Source of the DNA: Rossellomorea vietnamensis
GTDB taxonomy: Bacteria; Bacillota; Bacilli; Bacillales; Bacillaceae_B
Length of the DNA: 46,628 nt
Assembly: GCF_008180615.1 (NCBI RefSeq)
Contig: NZ_VTEH01000011.1
Coordinates: forward strand, 212,378 to 259,005
Direction: 5' to 3'
A program made the position numbers and the translations under genes. The notes beneath the pieces were generated by a model. The model made no database searches and was not told the DNA's origin. It was given only the letters and a program-made list of their open reading frames with translations. Position 1 is the stretch's first letter, and each line of letters begins with the position of its first letter. Shown here in pieces: positions 7,729 to 15,588 of this stretch.

Positions 7729-7882
7729 TTTCACAAAGATTGTGGCTGCTTTAAATGAACATGGATTTCCGCTACAGGCTGACGACTCCGCGGGGCGGGC
7801 GGTGAGCCTCCTCGGCTGCGCCTGTGGGGTCTCACCTGTCCCGCTAGTCCCGCAGGAGGTCGTCCGCCTTCCGCTTCAATCC
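7729..7882 (+). repeat. GC-rich dispersed repeat A, copy 1
   Basis: The segment opens with TTTTCACAAAGATTGTGGCT. After a spacer comes the GC-rich core GACTCCGCGGGGCGGGCGG, GAGCCTCCTCGGC, GGGGTCTCACCTG, CCCGCTAGTCCCGCAGGAGG, ending in TTCCGCTTCAATC. The same series occurs in reverse at 24996 and 27823, in an interrupted copy within 31941-32426, and truncated at 46315. The core is largely self-complementary and can form a long branched hairpin. I recall this repeat as common in Bacillaceae genomes. Confidence 0.85.
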
Positions 7883-8274
7883 TCCTACTTAAAAAGTGAT
7901 GATGGTAAACGTATTCTAAATCAGCAATTAATCAGAAAAAAGCTATCAAATAAACTGTTTCCGCATTATTTTTTGCTTTCGACAGTATCCCCCTTCGGGT
8001 ACTAAGATTATTCTCTATAAACGAGGAGTAGTTCATTGGCTTATCAGAATTAAAGCCATTATCTTACGAAGTTAATATGAAATAGCAACAACGTTTACGA
8101 AAAGAGCCTTTTGATATTACCTTTATGCTCTATCCATTTCGCTCCCTGGGATCTGAAATGCAGCTGAAGTGGCACTTAGATTATAGGAGAAGCCATCAGC
8201 CTCCACTCAAAGAATGTCCTTTTGGCTTTAATATAGCAGCCCTTTTTTCTGAAAGAGGACGGATGACTTTGTCC
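7883..8274. other. Gene-free stretch between repeat A and cphA
   Basis: No credible gene is visible. Short AT-rich and repeat-like pieces occur (CCCCCTTCGGGTACTAAG near 7990; CGTTTACGAAAAGAGCC near 8092). They may be decayed repeat arms. No clear terminator for cphA, which ends at 8275, was found. Confidence 0.5.
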
Positions 8275-10905
8275 TTACTCTGCAGCATCACTAAGAAGCT
8301 TCGAATCTTGAATTCCGTTAATAAAATCCTCAGCTGCCTGGAAGGATTCGTAAAGAAATAATAATAAGTCGCCTTCCTTTGATTGTTCCCATGCAGATTG
8401 ATAGGCTTCAGATTCGTCTAAAACAATAGATGAAGACGCTGAATCACCGTAATAGGCTTGGGCTTCTTTAAGCATGATCGCTGGAACCTCTCCAGTTTCT
8501 CTTCCCCTTAAATCTTTATCTTCTTTGATCACAAGAGAATCAGAATTTGAGGAAGCAATCCTGCTCATTTCAATTATGGCCTTGTCCTGTCTGTCACCGG
8601 CAGAGGAAATGACAGTGATGGTCCGCTGCCTTGGGATGTGTTCAACTGCCTCGAAAATGGCCTTCAAACCTGCTTGGTTGTGTGCATAATCGACGATGAT
8701 CTCCCTGCCTTGTATCCTTGTTCGGTTGAATCTTCCGCGGGAGTGGGCTGCATCAGGTTTGAAAGTCAGTGCTCTTTCTTTTAAAATTTCAAGGCTTACA
8801 CCTTGTGAATATGAAGCTGCCAGAGCCTGCAGCAGATTGGAAATGTTATGCCGGGCTGTTCCCTCAATCGTGATAGGTATATCCATTACAGGTAAAAAGG
8901 GATGATGAACTCCTTTATCATGGAGGATGATCATTCCTTCGCCGTTTACATACCACACGGTGCCTTCGTTTCCGATGGCATTCCGTATTGACGGATTCTT
9001 CTCATTCAAAGAAGTATATATGACGGTGCCAGCAGTGTGAGAAGCCATTTTTACCGTTTCTTCATCATCTGCATTCAGCACGCAGAACCCGTCTTCTGCT
9101 ACTACTTCAGGTATCAGTCTTTTTAACTTGACCAGCTGCTGGAAGGTTTCTATTCCATCAAGCCCTAAGTGGTCTTCGCTGACATTGGTGACAATTCCCA
9201 CATCGCAATATCGGAAAGCCAAACCTTCTCTCAGGATCCCCCCGCGTGCTGTTTCAAGGACGGCAAAATCAGTCTTAGGATTGCTCAACACCTTCCTGGC
9301 ACTGATCGGGCCGCTGCAATCTCCCGTATCAATTTGCTTATCACCAATATAAACTCCGTCTGAATTGGTCATGCCGACGATAGAACCGCTGCCTTCAAGA
9401 AGGTGCTTCACTAGTCTGGTTGTGGTGGTCTTTCCGTTGGTGCCGGTCACCGAGATGATAGGGATGGAGGCTTCTTTTCTATCTTTGAAAAGGTATTGAA
9501 CAATGGCCTTGCCAGCTTCCCGTCTTTTTCCTTTGCTTGGATGCAGATGCATCCTGATGCCCGGTGCAGCATTAATCTCGAGGATAGCTGCTGTTTCAGA
9601 GCTGAAAGGCTTAGTGATGTCGCGGCATATTAAATCCACTCCTGCAACATCCAGGCCTATTGCTTCCGCGGCAGTTTCAGCTATCTCCCTGATGGAAGGA
9701 TGAACTTCGTCCGTCACATCAATAGCCTGTCCTCCTGTGGAAAGGTTGGCACTGCCGACAGCTTGAATGATCTGGCCTTTTTCTAAAACGGTGTGGAATG
9801 AAAGGTCCTGGCTCTCCAGGAAGCACTTGACTGTTTGATTCATAGGAATCTTGGTGATCGGTTTTTCGTGTCCGGATCCCCTGAGAGGATTCTCATTCTC
9901 CGCTTCTATCAGCTTTTCGATGGTATCTTTTCCGTTGCCGATGAGGAAGGGAGCAGTACGCAGGCTGGCTGCCACTAACTTATTATCAACGACCAGAAGA
10001 CGGTAATCGCTTCCATCATAAAAACGCTCAATGATAAGAGTTTCTTGAAGAGGCTCAAGACAGTAGAGGGCATTGAACAATTCTTCCTTGTTCTTGATAT
10101 TTGTAATGACCCCTTTACCCTGCCTGCCATGAAGAGGCTTCAGAACCAGCGGGTAACCAATACGGTCGGCTGCCGTGAATACTTCTTCCCTCGAGTCAGC
10201 GGTTTCGCCCGTTGGAACCGGAAGGCCTGCTGCTTGAAGTATTTGTTTTGCCGCCTGCTTATCGCATGCATTTTCTACAGCAAGATGAGAGGTCTGGCTT
10301 GTTATAGTGGCTTGAACATACTTTTGTTTAGAACCTGTACCAAGGCGCAGCAGGCTTTGGCTGCCTATTCTCTCCACAGGTATCTTCTCTTCCTGTGCAG
10401 CTGTATAGATCGCTTCCGTGCTGGGTCCCAGCTTATTTTCATAGTATAGTGCGGAAACTTTATCAATATAAGGCTGCACTGAGAAAGGAGCTTCATCATT
10501 AAGAATCCGCTGAACGATTTCCATAGCAGCTTCAAAAGAGTACAATCCAGACGTTTTTTCTTTATAGTCAAAGGTGACATAGTAGATGCCTTTATCATCG
10601 CTGGTCAAAGTTTTGCCGTGCTTGACATTGATGCCGGCAAGATGCTGAAGCTCAAGGGCCATATGCTCGAGGATATGGCCCATCCAAGTGCCTTCATGCA
10701 GACGCTCAATAAATGCACCTTCATATCCGCGGGAGCAGGTATGACTCTTAAGGGAAGGAATAAGCCTTTCTAAGGTCTCGGGGAATCCAGGGATTTCATT
10801 GGATGGCTGATATTCAAATTCTTCGAGATCCAATTCAATCCACATGGTTGGCTTATAACTGAAATAATTGGGACCTTGTAAGTATCTGACACGTTTTATT
10901 TTCAT
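8275..10905 (-). CDS. cphA: Cyanophycin synthetase
   Basis: The 876-residue protein has the full CphA layout. An N-terminal domain (~1-160) is followed by an ATP-grasp domain (~210-470; GYPLVLKPLHGRQGKGV, then DVAGVDLICRD and ILEINAAPGI) and a Mur-ligase-like domain (~480-870; VTGTNGKTTTTR P-loop). It polymerises Asp and Arg with two ATP per unit to make the nitrogen store cyanophycin in the cytoplasm. The ATG at 10905 follows AGAGGAAAC. The cyanophycinase gene ends 16 bp upstream, so both enzymes share one transcript. Confidence 0.96.
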   Translation of the reverse strand: MKIKRVRYLQGPNYFSYKPTMWIELDLEEFEYQPSNEIPGFPETLERLIPSLKSHTCSRGYEGAFIERLHEGTWMGHILEHMALELQHLAGINVKHGKTLTSDDKGIYYVTFDYKEKTSGLYSFEAAMEIVQRILNDEAPFSVQPYIDKVSALYYENKLGPSTEAIYTAAQEEKIPVERIGSQSLLRLGTGSKQKYVQATITSQTSHLAVENACDKQAAKQILQAAGLPVPTGETADSREEVFTAADRIGYPLVLKPLHGRQGKGVITNIKNKEELFNALYCLEPLQETLIIERFYDGSDYRLLVVDNKLVAASLRTAPFLIGNGKDTIEKLIEAENENPLRGSGHEKPITKIPMNQTVKCFLESQDLSFHTVLEKGQIIQAVGSANLSTGGQAIDVTDEVHPSIREIAETAAEAIGLDVAGVDLICRDITKPFSSETAAILEINAAPGIRMHLHPSKGKRREAGKAIVQYLFKDRKEASIPIISVTGTNGKTTTTRLVKHLLEGSGSIVGMTNSDGVYIGDKQIDTGDCSGPISARKVLSNPKTDFAVLETARGGILREGLAFRYCDVGIVTNVSEDHLGLDGIETFQQLVKLKRLIPEVVAEDGFCVLNADDEETVKMASHTAGTVIYTSLNEKNPSIRNAIGNEGTVWYVNGEGMIILHDKGVHHPFLPVMDIPITIEGTARHNISNLLQALAASYSQGVSLEILKERALTFKPDAAHSRGRFNRTRIQGREIIVDYAHNQAGLKAIFEAVEHIPRQRTITVISSAGDRQDKAIIEMSRIASSNSDSLVIKEDKDLRGRETGEVPAIMLKEAQAYYGDSASSSIVLDESEAYQSAWEQSKEGDLLLFLYESFQAAEDFINGIQDSKLLSDAAE

Positions 10906-10921
10906 TCTTGTTTCCTCTCTT

Positions 10922-11719
10922 CTACTTAGAATGGATGACAGATTTATTAGTAAGGTTGAACCTGAATCCGGCTTTAAGAGTGTGGAGCTTGAAATTGGTC
11001 GCAGTTAGCTCACTGTTTTCCTCAGGAACCTCTGGCCTGAACACTTCTCCCTCTTGACCATCAACGATAAAAACCTGATGTTCTCCAATAACCTCGAATT
11101 CATTGTCCTTAAGCAATATTGCGGTGTTTTCATCTATCCCGATGCCAATCATCCCGGGCATTTCAGCCATTGCGCCGATAAGCCTGCCGAATCTCCCGCG
11201 CTGTGAAAAATGCTGGTCGATTATTAAATCTTCCAAGAATCCAAATCCTTTTCCCATATAGACTTTGAGATTGTCATCATGAAGCTTTAACTTTGATGAC
11301 ACAATCATCTCCTTGCCCATGATTGAAGCGCCTGCACTTGTCCCTGCCAGTATCATTCCTTCCTGCCATCTTCGCTGGAGCGAATCATGAAAAGATGTCC
11401 CCGCAATCCGCTCCGCTAATAGTGATTGATTGCCCCCCGTGATAAAAAGCGCGGCCATTCCTTCCAGAGTTTTAACCAATTCCGGGTTCTCCGCTTTCTC
11501 ACGTGAAGAGATTGAAAGAATGATAGAATCATTAATACCAAGCTTTGTGAAGATATCCTGATACATACCGCTGATTTCTTCAGGAACGCGGGAAGCGGCC
11601 GGCAGGATTCCTACCTTTCCGCCCTTTTTCAAAGCAAGGTCCGCAAATGTTTGCAAAATGGATAAGCCCTCATACTTTTCTTCATTTCCGCCAATAATCA
11701 GCAACTCGCCAGCAGACAT
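10922..11719 (-). CDS. cphB: Cyanophycinase
   Basis: The 265-residue serine peptidase of family S51 shows the GTSAGAS nucleophile motif (near residue 125) and FITGGNQSLL with Q/N used in the active site. It splits cyanophycin into beta-Asp-Arg dipeptides. The ATG at 11719 has AAGGTG six bases upstream; a GTG at 11728 overlaps that site and is less likely. It is the first gene of the cphB-cphA operon, so synthesis and breakdown are co-expressed. Confidence 0.95.
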   Translation of the reverse strand: MSAGELLIIGGNEEKYEGLSILQTFADLALKKGGKVGILPAASRVPEEISGMYQDIFTKLGINDSIILSISSREKAENPELVKTLEGMAALFITGGNQSLLAERIAGTSFHDSLQRRWQEGMILAGTSAGASIMGKEMIVSSKLKLHDDNLKVYMGKGFGFLEDLIIDQHFSQRGRFGRLIGAMAEMPGMIGIGIDENTAILLKDNEFEVIGEHQVFIVDGQEGEVFRPEVPEENSELTATNFKLHTLKAGFRFNLTNKSVIHSK

Positions 11720-11761
11720 TCTATTCACCTTTTCTGTAAAAAAATTCTAATAAAACCAAAG

Positions 11762-11791
11762 ATTATATACCCAGGACTTTTGAAAAAGAAA
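11762..11791 (-). promoter_or_regulatory. Candidate sigma-A promoter of cphBA
   Basis: On the minus strand TATAAT ends at 11762, about 40 bp before the cphB start. A TTTCTT lies 18 bp upstream as a weak -35 box. Confidence 0.45.
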
Positions 11792-11914
11792 CCGCTTTAG
11801 AAAATTTAAATTGATAAAGATAAGAAAATTGTGAAAAATGGTTGAGGAGAATTTCACATCAGGAGGGAAGGAGGCAGTATAAGGCTTAGAGTGAAAGGTA
11901 TTTTACGGAATGTA

Positions 11915-11960
11915 AATAACCGCGCATCTCCACTTTTGTTAAGGAAGATGCGCGGTTATT
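11915..11960 (-). terminator. Terminator after the doxX gene
   Basis: AATAACCGCGCATCT and AGATGCGCGGTTATT form a perfect 15-bp stem. It lies just beyond the doxX stop codon at 11986 and is read from the minus strand. Confidence 0.75.
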
Positions 11961-11985
11961 ATATTCTGGAAGCTGGTATTCTTAA

Positions 11986-12507
11986 TTAGTGCAGGACAGC
12001 ATGTTTGCGGTCAACTTTGCCGCCTCTGCGGGCTTTCCTGTTGGCCAATCTTTCTTTGATATAAGGAAGAGCAAACCGGTCGATTCCCCAGAAGTAAGCT
12101 CCGCCTCCAGTGAAGAGAAGGATGATGGCTGCAGTGTACAGAACCGGATTTGTGCTTACTGTGCCAGCCAGCAGGAAGTTCAAATTCATAAAGGCTCCTG
12201 CTAATAAAGCCGGGATCGTTGCAGCTCCTACTATAAGGCCAAGACCAACAAGTACTTCACCCCAAGGAATCAGGATATTGAAGAGTTCTGCATTTGGAAG
12301 AGCAGCATTTTCCAGGAAGCCTGCATACCAGCCTTGTACGGCAGGGTGTTCACCACTTGCTTTTGCTATTGCGCCTTGCAGGAAACCAGTTGTATCAAAA
12401 CCATCCGCTACTTTATGCCAGCCGGCTTCAAGCCATTGAATCCCGAGCCATATTCTCAATACAGTCCACACCATTGCAGCTTGAGGAGTTTTCCACCATC
12501 TCATCAT
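11986..12507 (-). CDS. DoxX-family membrane protein
   Basis: The ~173-residue protein has four predicted membrane helices. It opens with the DoxX-type WTVLRIWLGIQWLEAGWHKV and has a glycine-rich second helix (GEVLVGLGLIVG). DoxX proteins are linked to redox or quinone-related membrane functions, but the biochemical role is not settled. Among clustered ATGs, those at 12507 and 12504 have proper spacing from AAGGAG, while the one at 12513 is too close. The promoter region carries NADH/oxygen-type operator dyads (12524, 12632), which suggests induction when respiration is limited. Confidence 0.8.
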   Translation of the reverse strand: MMRWWKTPQAAMVWTVLRIWLGIQWLEAGWHKVADGFDTTGFLQGAIAKASGEHPAVQGWYAGFLENAALPNAELFNILIPWGEVLVGLGLIVGAATIPALLAGAFMNLNFLLAGTVSTNPVLYTAAIILLFTGGGAYFWGIDRFALPYIKERLANRKARRGGKVDRKHAVLH

Positions 12508-12523
12508 AAACATCTCCTTATAA

Positions 12524-12541
12524 TTTGTGAATTATTTCACA
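12524..12541. promoter_or_regulatory. Rex- or Fnr-type operator 1
   Basis: TTGTGAATTATTTCACAT contains the dyad TGTGAA-N4-TTCACA. This fits both the Rex consensus (TTGTGAA-N4-TTCACAA) and the Bacillus Fnr consensus (TGTGA-N6-TCACA). It lies in the doxX 5' leader. Confidence 0.6.
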
Positions 12542-12631
12542 TAAAGATTTAAAAAAATTTGAGATAAAGCCGGCCAGCTTTCGAGTTGCTTAGAGAGCAG
12601 GTTGTGAGGGTCTTTCGATTTAAGATTTAAG

Positions 12632-12650
12632 TTTGTGAATGTTTTCACTT
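12632..12650. promoter_or_regulatory. Rex- or Fnr-type operator 2, near the doxX start site
   Basis: TTTGTGAATGTTTTCACTT is a second dyad. It lies just downstream of the -10 box of the doxX promoter at 12666, a typical repressor position. Further half-sites (TTTTCACA, TTTCACAA) occur at 12698-12717. Confidence 0.55.
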
Positions 12651-12665
12651 ACTCTCTACACTTAT

Positions 12666-12694
12666 AATATACTCCCGATGATCGGGTTTGGCAA
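12666..12694 (-). promoter_or_regulatory. doxX promoter
   Basis: The minus strand reads TTGCCA-N17-TATATT, a good sigma-A match. The spacer contains the dyad CCCGAT-GATCGGG. Confidence 0.6.
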
Positions 12695-12796
12695 CTGTTT
12701 TCACATATCTTTCACAATCTGTTTTTTCGCGTGATGCACTGCGCTTTCGGTGAGTGGAAAAAAACAGCCAGAAGCCTAAGCTTCGCAAACAGGAGA

Positions 12797-12911
12797 TCGT
12801 TGATAGAGAGGGGGAATTCGTTGATAGAAGTATTGAAATCGTCGATAGGACCTTGAAAATCGTTGATAGAGAAGGAGATATCGTCCATAGACCTTCATTT
12901 TCGTTGATAGG
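12797..12911. repeat. Tandem repeat with 21-bp period
   Basis: TCGTTGATAGA-like units start at 12797, 12818, 12839, 12860, 12881 and 12901, so the period is 21, 21, 21, 21, 20. Variants are TCGTCGATAGG and TCGTCCATAGA; the 10-bp spacers differ. A plus-strand frame across it would read as a heptad repeat (IVDRxxx), but no good ribosome binding site opens it. The array lies between divergent doxX and the adh gene. Confidence 0.85.
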
Positions 12912-13043
12912 ACTCCCCCTCAAGGTCCGATCAGAAAAATCAGCCTTAAATAGAAGATACATAATAAGGAAATCTTTGTTTAAGACAGAATACTTTTTTG
13001 CCAAGGGGGTATAGTTTTATATTCCACTATTAGGAGGCTGATT

Positions 13044-14177
13044 ATGAAAGCTGTAACGTATCAGGGTTCAAAGGATATCCAAGTTAAAGAGGTTGAAGAC
13101 CCGAAGATCCAGAAGCCGGATGACATCATCGTCAAAATTACATCAACGGCGATTTGCGGTTCTGATCTTCATTTATATCAAGGAAACCTGCCATTGAGGC
13201 CAGGCTATATCATTGGTCACGAACCTATGGGGATCGTCGAGGAAACGGGTCCTGATGTCACGAGGGTAAAAAAAGGGGACAGAGTCGTTCTTCCGTTCAA
13301 CGTTTCCTGCGGACATTGCTTTTACTGCCAGCATGATATGGAAAGCCAATGTGATAATGCCAATCCGCATAAAGATACTGGAGGATACTTCGGATATACC
13401 GAGCAATATGGTAACCATCCAGGCGGGCAGGCGGAATACTTACGGGTTCCTTTTGGAAACGCGATGCCGTTCAAAGTGCCGGAGTCATGCGACTTAGCAG
13501 ACGAGGCTTTATTGTTCATGTCTGACGTGCTGCCGACCGCTTACTGGAGTATTGAGCACTCTGGAATGAAGCCGGGAGATACAGTCATTGTCCTTGGGTG
13601 CGGACCAATTGGCTTGATGGCACAAAAATTTGCCTGGATGAAAGGCGCCGGCAGGGTCATTGCTGTAGATAATCTTCCTTACAGACTGAATAAAGCCAAA
13701 CAAAATAATAATGTGGAAATATTTAATTTTGATGAATTCAAGGAAATGGGACATCACCTGAAAGAAGTGACCGGCGGAGGAGCAGACATCGTCATTGACT
13801 GTGTCGGTATGGATGGTGAAAAGAATGCACTCGAAAAAGTGGAGCAGAAATTAAAAATTCAAGGTGGAACGCTGAGTGCAATCAATATTGCGAAAGATGC
13901 TGTCAGGAAGTTCGGCACCGTCCAGCTGACAGGAGTATACGGCATGATGTACAACATGTTCCCGCTGGGCAACTTCTTTGAGAGGAACGTCACCTTGAAG
14001 ATGGGACAAGCACCGGTTGTCCACTACATGCCGGAGCTCTTTGAGAAAATTACGTCTGCCGAACTGAATCCAACTGAGATCATCTCCCATATCATGCCGA
14101 TGGACCAAGCAGCAGATGCCTATAAGATCTTTAATGATCATGAAGACGACTGCATTAAGGTCGTATTGAAACCTTAG
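13044..14177 (+). CDS. Zinc-dependent alcohol dehydrogenase (threonine/formaldehyde dehydrogenase-like)
   Basis: The 377-residue MDR-family enzyme has catalytic-zinc ligands in ICGSDLHLY and GHEPMGIV. Its structural-zinc cysteine cluster is CGHCFYCQHDMESQC, and the nucleotide motif GCGPIG lies near residue 185. The length and the extended YTEQYGNHPGGQAEYLRVP segment match the glutathione-independent formaldehyde/alcohol dehydrogenases of bacilli. It oxidises an alcohol with NAD(P). Start ATG behind TTAGGAGG. It stands alone. Its TAG stop overlaps the first base of a REP-like element. Confidence 0.88.
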   Translation: MKAVTYQGSKDIQVKEVEDPKIQKPDDIIVKITSTAICGSDLHLYQGNLPLRPGYIIGHEPMGIVEETGPDVTRVKKGDRVVLPFNVSCGHCFYCQHDMESQCDNANPHKDTGGYFGYTEQYGNHPGGQAEYLRVPFGNAMPFKVPESCDLADEALLFMSDVLPTAYWSIEHSGMKPGDTVIVLGCGPIGLMAQKFAWMKGAGRVIAVDNLPYRLNKAKQNNNVEIFNFDEFKEMGHHLKEVTGGGADIVIDCVGMDGEKNALEKVEQKLKIQGGTLSAINIAKDAVRKFGTVQLTGVYGMMYNMFPLGNFFERNVTLKMGQAPVVHYMPELFEKITSAELNPTEIISHIMPMDQAADAYKIFNDHEDDCIKVVLKP

Positions 14178-14204
14178 TGACAGTCACGCCCCGATATAAG
14201 TCGA
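14177..14204 (+). repeat. REP-like element, copy 2
   Basis: GTGACAGTCAC, then GCCCCGATATAAGTCGA. Its first G is the last base of the adh TAG stop codon. Confidence 0.85.
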
Positions 14205-14224
14205 AAAAACTTTGCGGAATTTCA

Positions 14225-14277
14225 TAAAAAAGCACCCCTTTCTCCCAAGACAATCAGGAGAAGGAGGTGCTTTTTTT
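14225..14277 (+). terminator. Terminator of the adh gene
   Basis: AAAAAGCACC...TTCTCC pairs with GGAGAA...GGTGCTTTTT around an 11-nt loop, with a T7 tail. Confidence 0.85.
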
Positions 14278-14334
14278 ACAAGAATTCACCCTGTCCTCGT
14301 CAGTCTCGACAAGTAAATTTTATGAATAGGTAAA

Positions 14335-14853
14335 TCAACTCAAAGGAATATCAAATAACCAAATCATCATGATGGTAATAATGGCGGATAGGAGATAAGT
14401 AAGAAACGGTCTCGAGAAATGCAGGCGGATCATACTATACATGACAATGTAAAAGAGGATGTCCATCCAATATTCATAACCGTTTTGCAGCAGCAGCCTT
14501 TCAAATTTATAAAATGGGTATTCAATTATAAATGAGGCTCCCGACCATATGGCTATGAACCTGACTTTTACTAATAGGGAGGCGGTGAATGGATAAAAGG
14601 TAAGAAATAACAAGGTGATTGCCGGCAGATTGATAAAAGAATAAAGAATGTCCACCAAAATATGTGACTTTGGATAAAAGTCCGGATAATATTCCCACAG
14701 CAGTTTATTCTGGGCGATATGATTATAAAGGAGATTGCATATAATGACATAGAAAATTGTCAGATGATATTTCTCCCATTCCCTCCAATTTCCTTTTAAA
14801 AAAGCGAAAAGCAATAATGTGAACGTCAATACAATATGCATAGCATCACCCAT
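14335..14853 (-). CDS. CBO0543-type multi-pass membrane protein
   Basis: The 172-residue protein has about five hydrophobic helices and the aromatic pattern EYYPDFYPKSHILVDILYSF followed by FIIEYPFYKFERL. This resembles the CBO0543 family of spore-former membrane proteins, whose function is unknown. Two similar proteins follow at 17045 and 17519. The first ATG (14853) has no clear ribosome binding site; the ATG at 14841 has GGGTGA close upstream, so the start is uncertain. Confidence 0.6.
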   Translation of the reverse strand: MGDAMHIVLTFTLLLFAFLKGNWREWEKYHLTIFYVIICNLLYNHIAQNKLLWEYYPDFYPKSHILVDILYSFINLPAITLLFLTFYPFTASLLVKVRFIAIWSGASFIIEYPFYKFERLLLQNGYEYWMDILFYIVMYSMIRLHFSRPFLTYLLSAIITIMMIWLFDIPLS

Positions 14854-14898
14854 ACTTATTTTTAGTAAAAGCTTGTAATATATCCAGGAGACAGCAGC

Positions 14899-15402
14899 TT
14901 ACTCAGCGGGCTGTCTTTTTTTGGGGAAGAAAAAGTGTGTCACCCAGCTTGTACAAGAACCAATCAAGGCACTGCCGAAGATATCTGAAGGATAATGGTG
15001 ACCCACCCATACGCGGGATAACCCGGTGAGTACAGACAAACAGGTAAATATCAAGCCCAGCGTGCGATGATAAAATAAGATAGTGCTGGATACAGCAAAT
15101 GCCAGCAGGGTGTGTTTACTGGGAAAGCTGGAATTCCGTTTTGAAGGGATCAGGATTCCTACCCGCATGTTGACAAAAGGACGGGGCCGGAAATGAAACA
15201 TTCTGATGATGCTGCCGAGAAAAAGAGAAAATGCCCCTGATAGGAGTGCAATCCTTGGAATGGATTTATTTCGGAACCAAAGGATCACCAGAACCAATAA
15301 ATAGATATACCGCATCTTATTAGAAACCAGAATCATTATCCGGTTGAGAGAATTAGTGCGTTTCGAGAGAGAATGTATTGCCCAGAAGAGCCAAAGATCC
15401 AT
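14899..15402 (-). CDS. PAP2-family phosphatase (undecaprenyl-diphosphatase-like)
   Basis: The 167-residue membrane protein has the three acid-phosphatase signatures: FRPRPF, FPSKHTLL (PSGH variant with K for G) and SRVWVGHHYPSDI with the catalytic His and Asp. Such BcrC-like enzymes dephosphorylate undecaprenyl diphosphate or related lipids at the outer membrane face, supporting wall synthesis and bacitracin tolerance. The exact lipid is inferred. It lies 45 bp upstream of the CBO0543-type gene in the same direction. Confidence 0.85.
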   Translation of the reverse strand: MDLWLFWAIHSLSKRTNSLNRIMILVSNKMRYIYLLVLVILWFRNKSIPRIALLSGAFSLFLGSIIRMFHFRPRPFVNMRVGILIPSKRNSSFPSKHTLLAFAVSSTILFYHRTLGLIFTCLSVLTGLSRVWVGHHYPSDIFGSALIGSCTSWVTHFFFPKKRQPAE

Positions 15403-15588
15403 TGTGACTTCATTCCTTTCAGGAGGGGCTCTAGTTTTTACTTAGAGCACTTCTAAGGTTAACCTGCCCTGCAGCTCAAAATCTATACTGTATTCAGAAT
15501 GTTATTGTAAAAAGTGGTAGAATCCCGTAAGATTTCATATGGTATGAAGAATGACTCAATTGGAGTATTTTGAAAGGAAGTTACATAG

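Noticed and set aside
7742..8005. 87-codon frame over repeat A copy 1
   Set aside because: It is made of the dispersed GC-rich repeat, which recurs in both orientations and is not conserved as a reading frame.
12754..13014. 86-codon plus-strand frame across the 21-bp repeat (IVDR heptads)
   Set aside because: No ribosome binding site before the ATG. The periodic protein pattern follows automatically from a 21-bp DNA period. The tail of the frame has no protein-like character.
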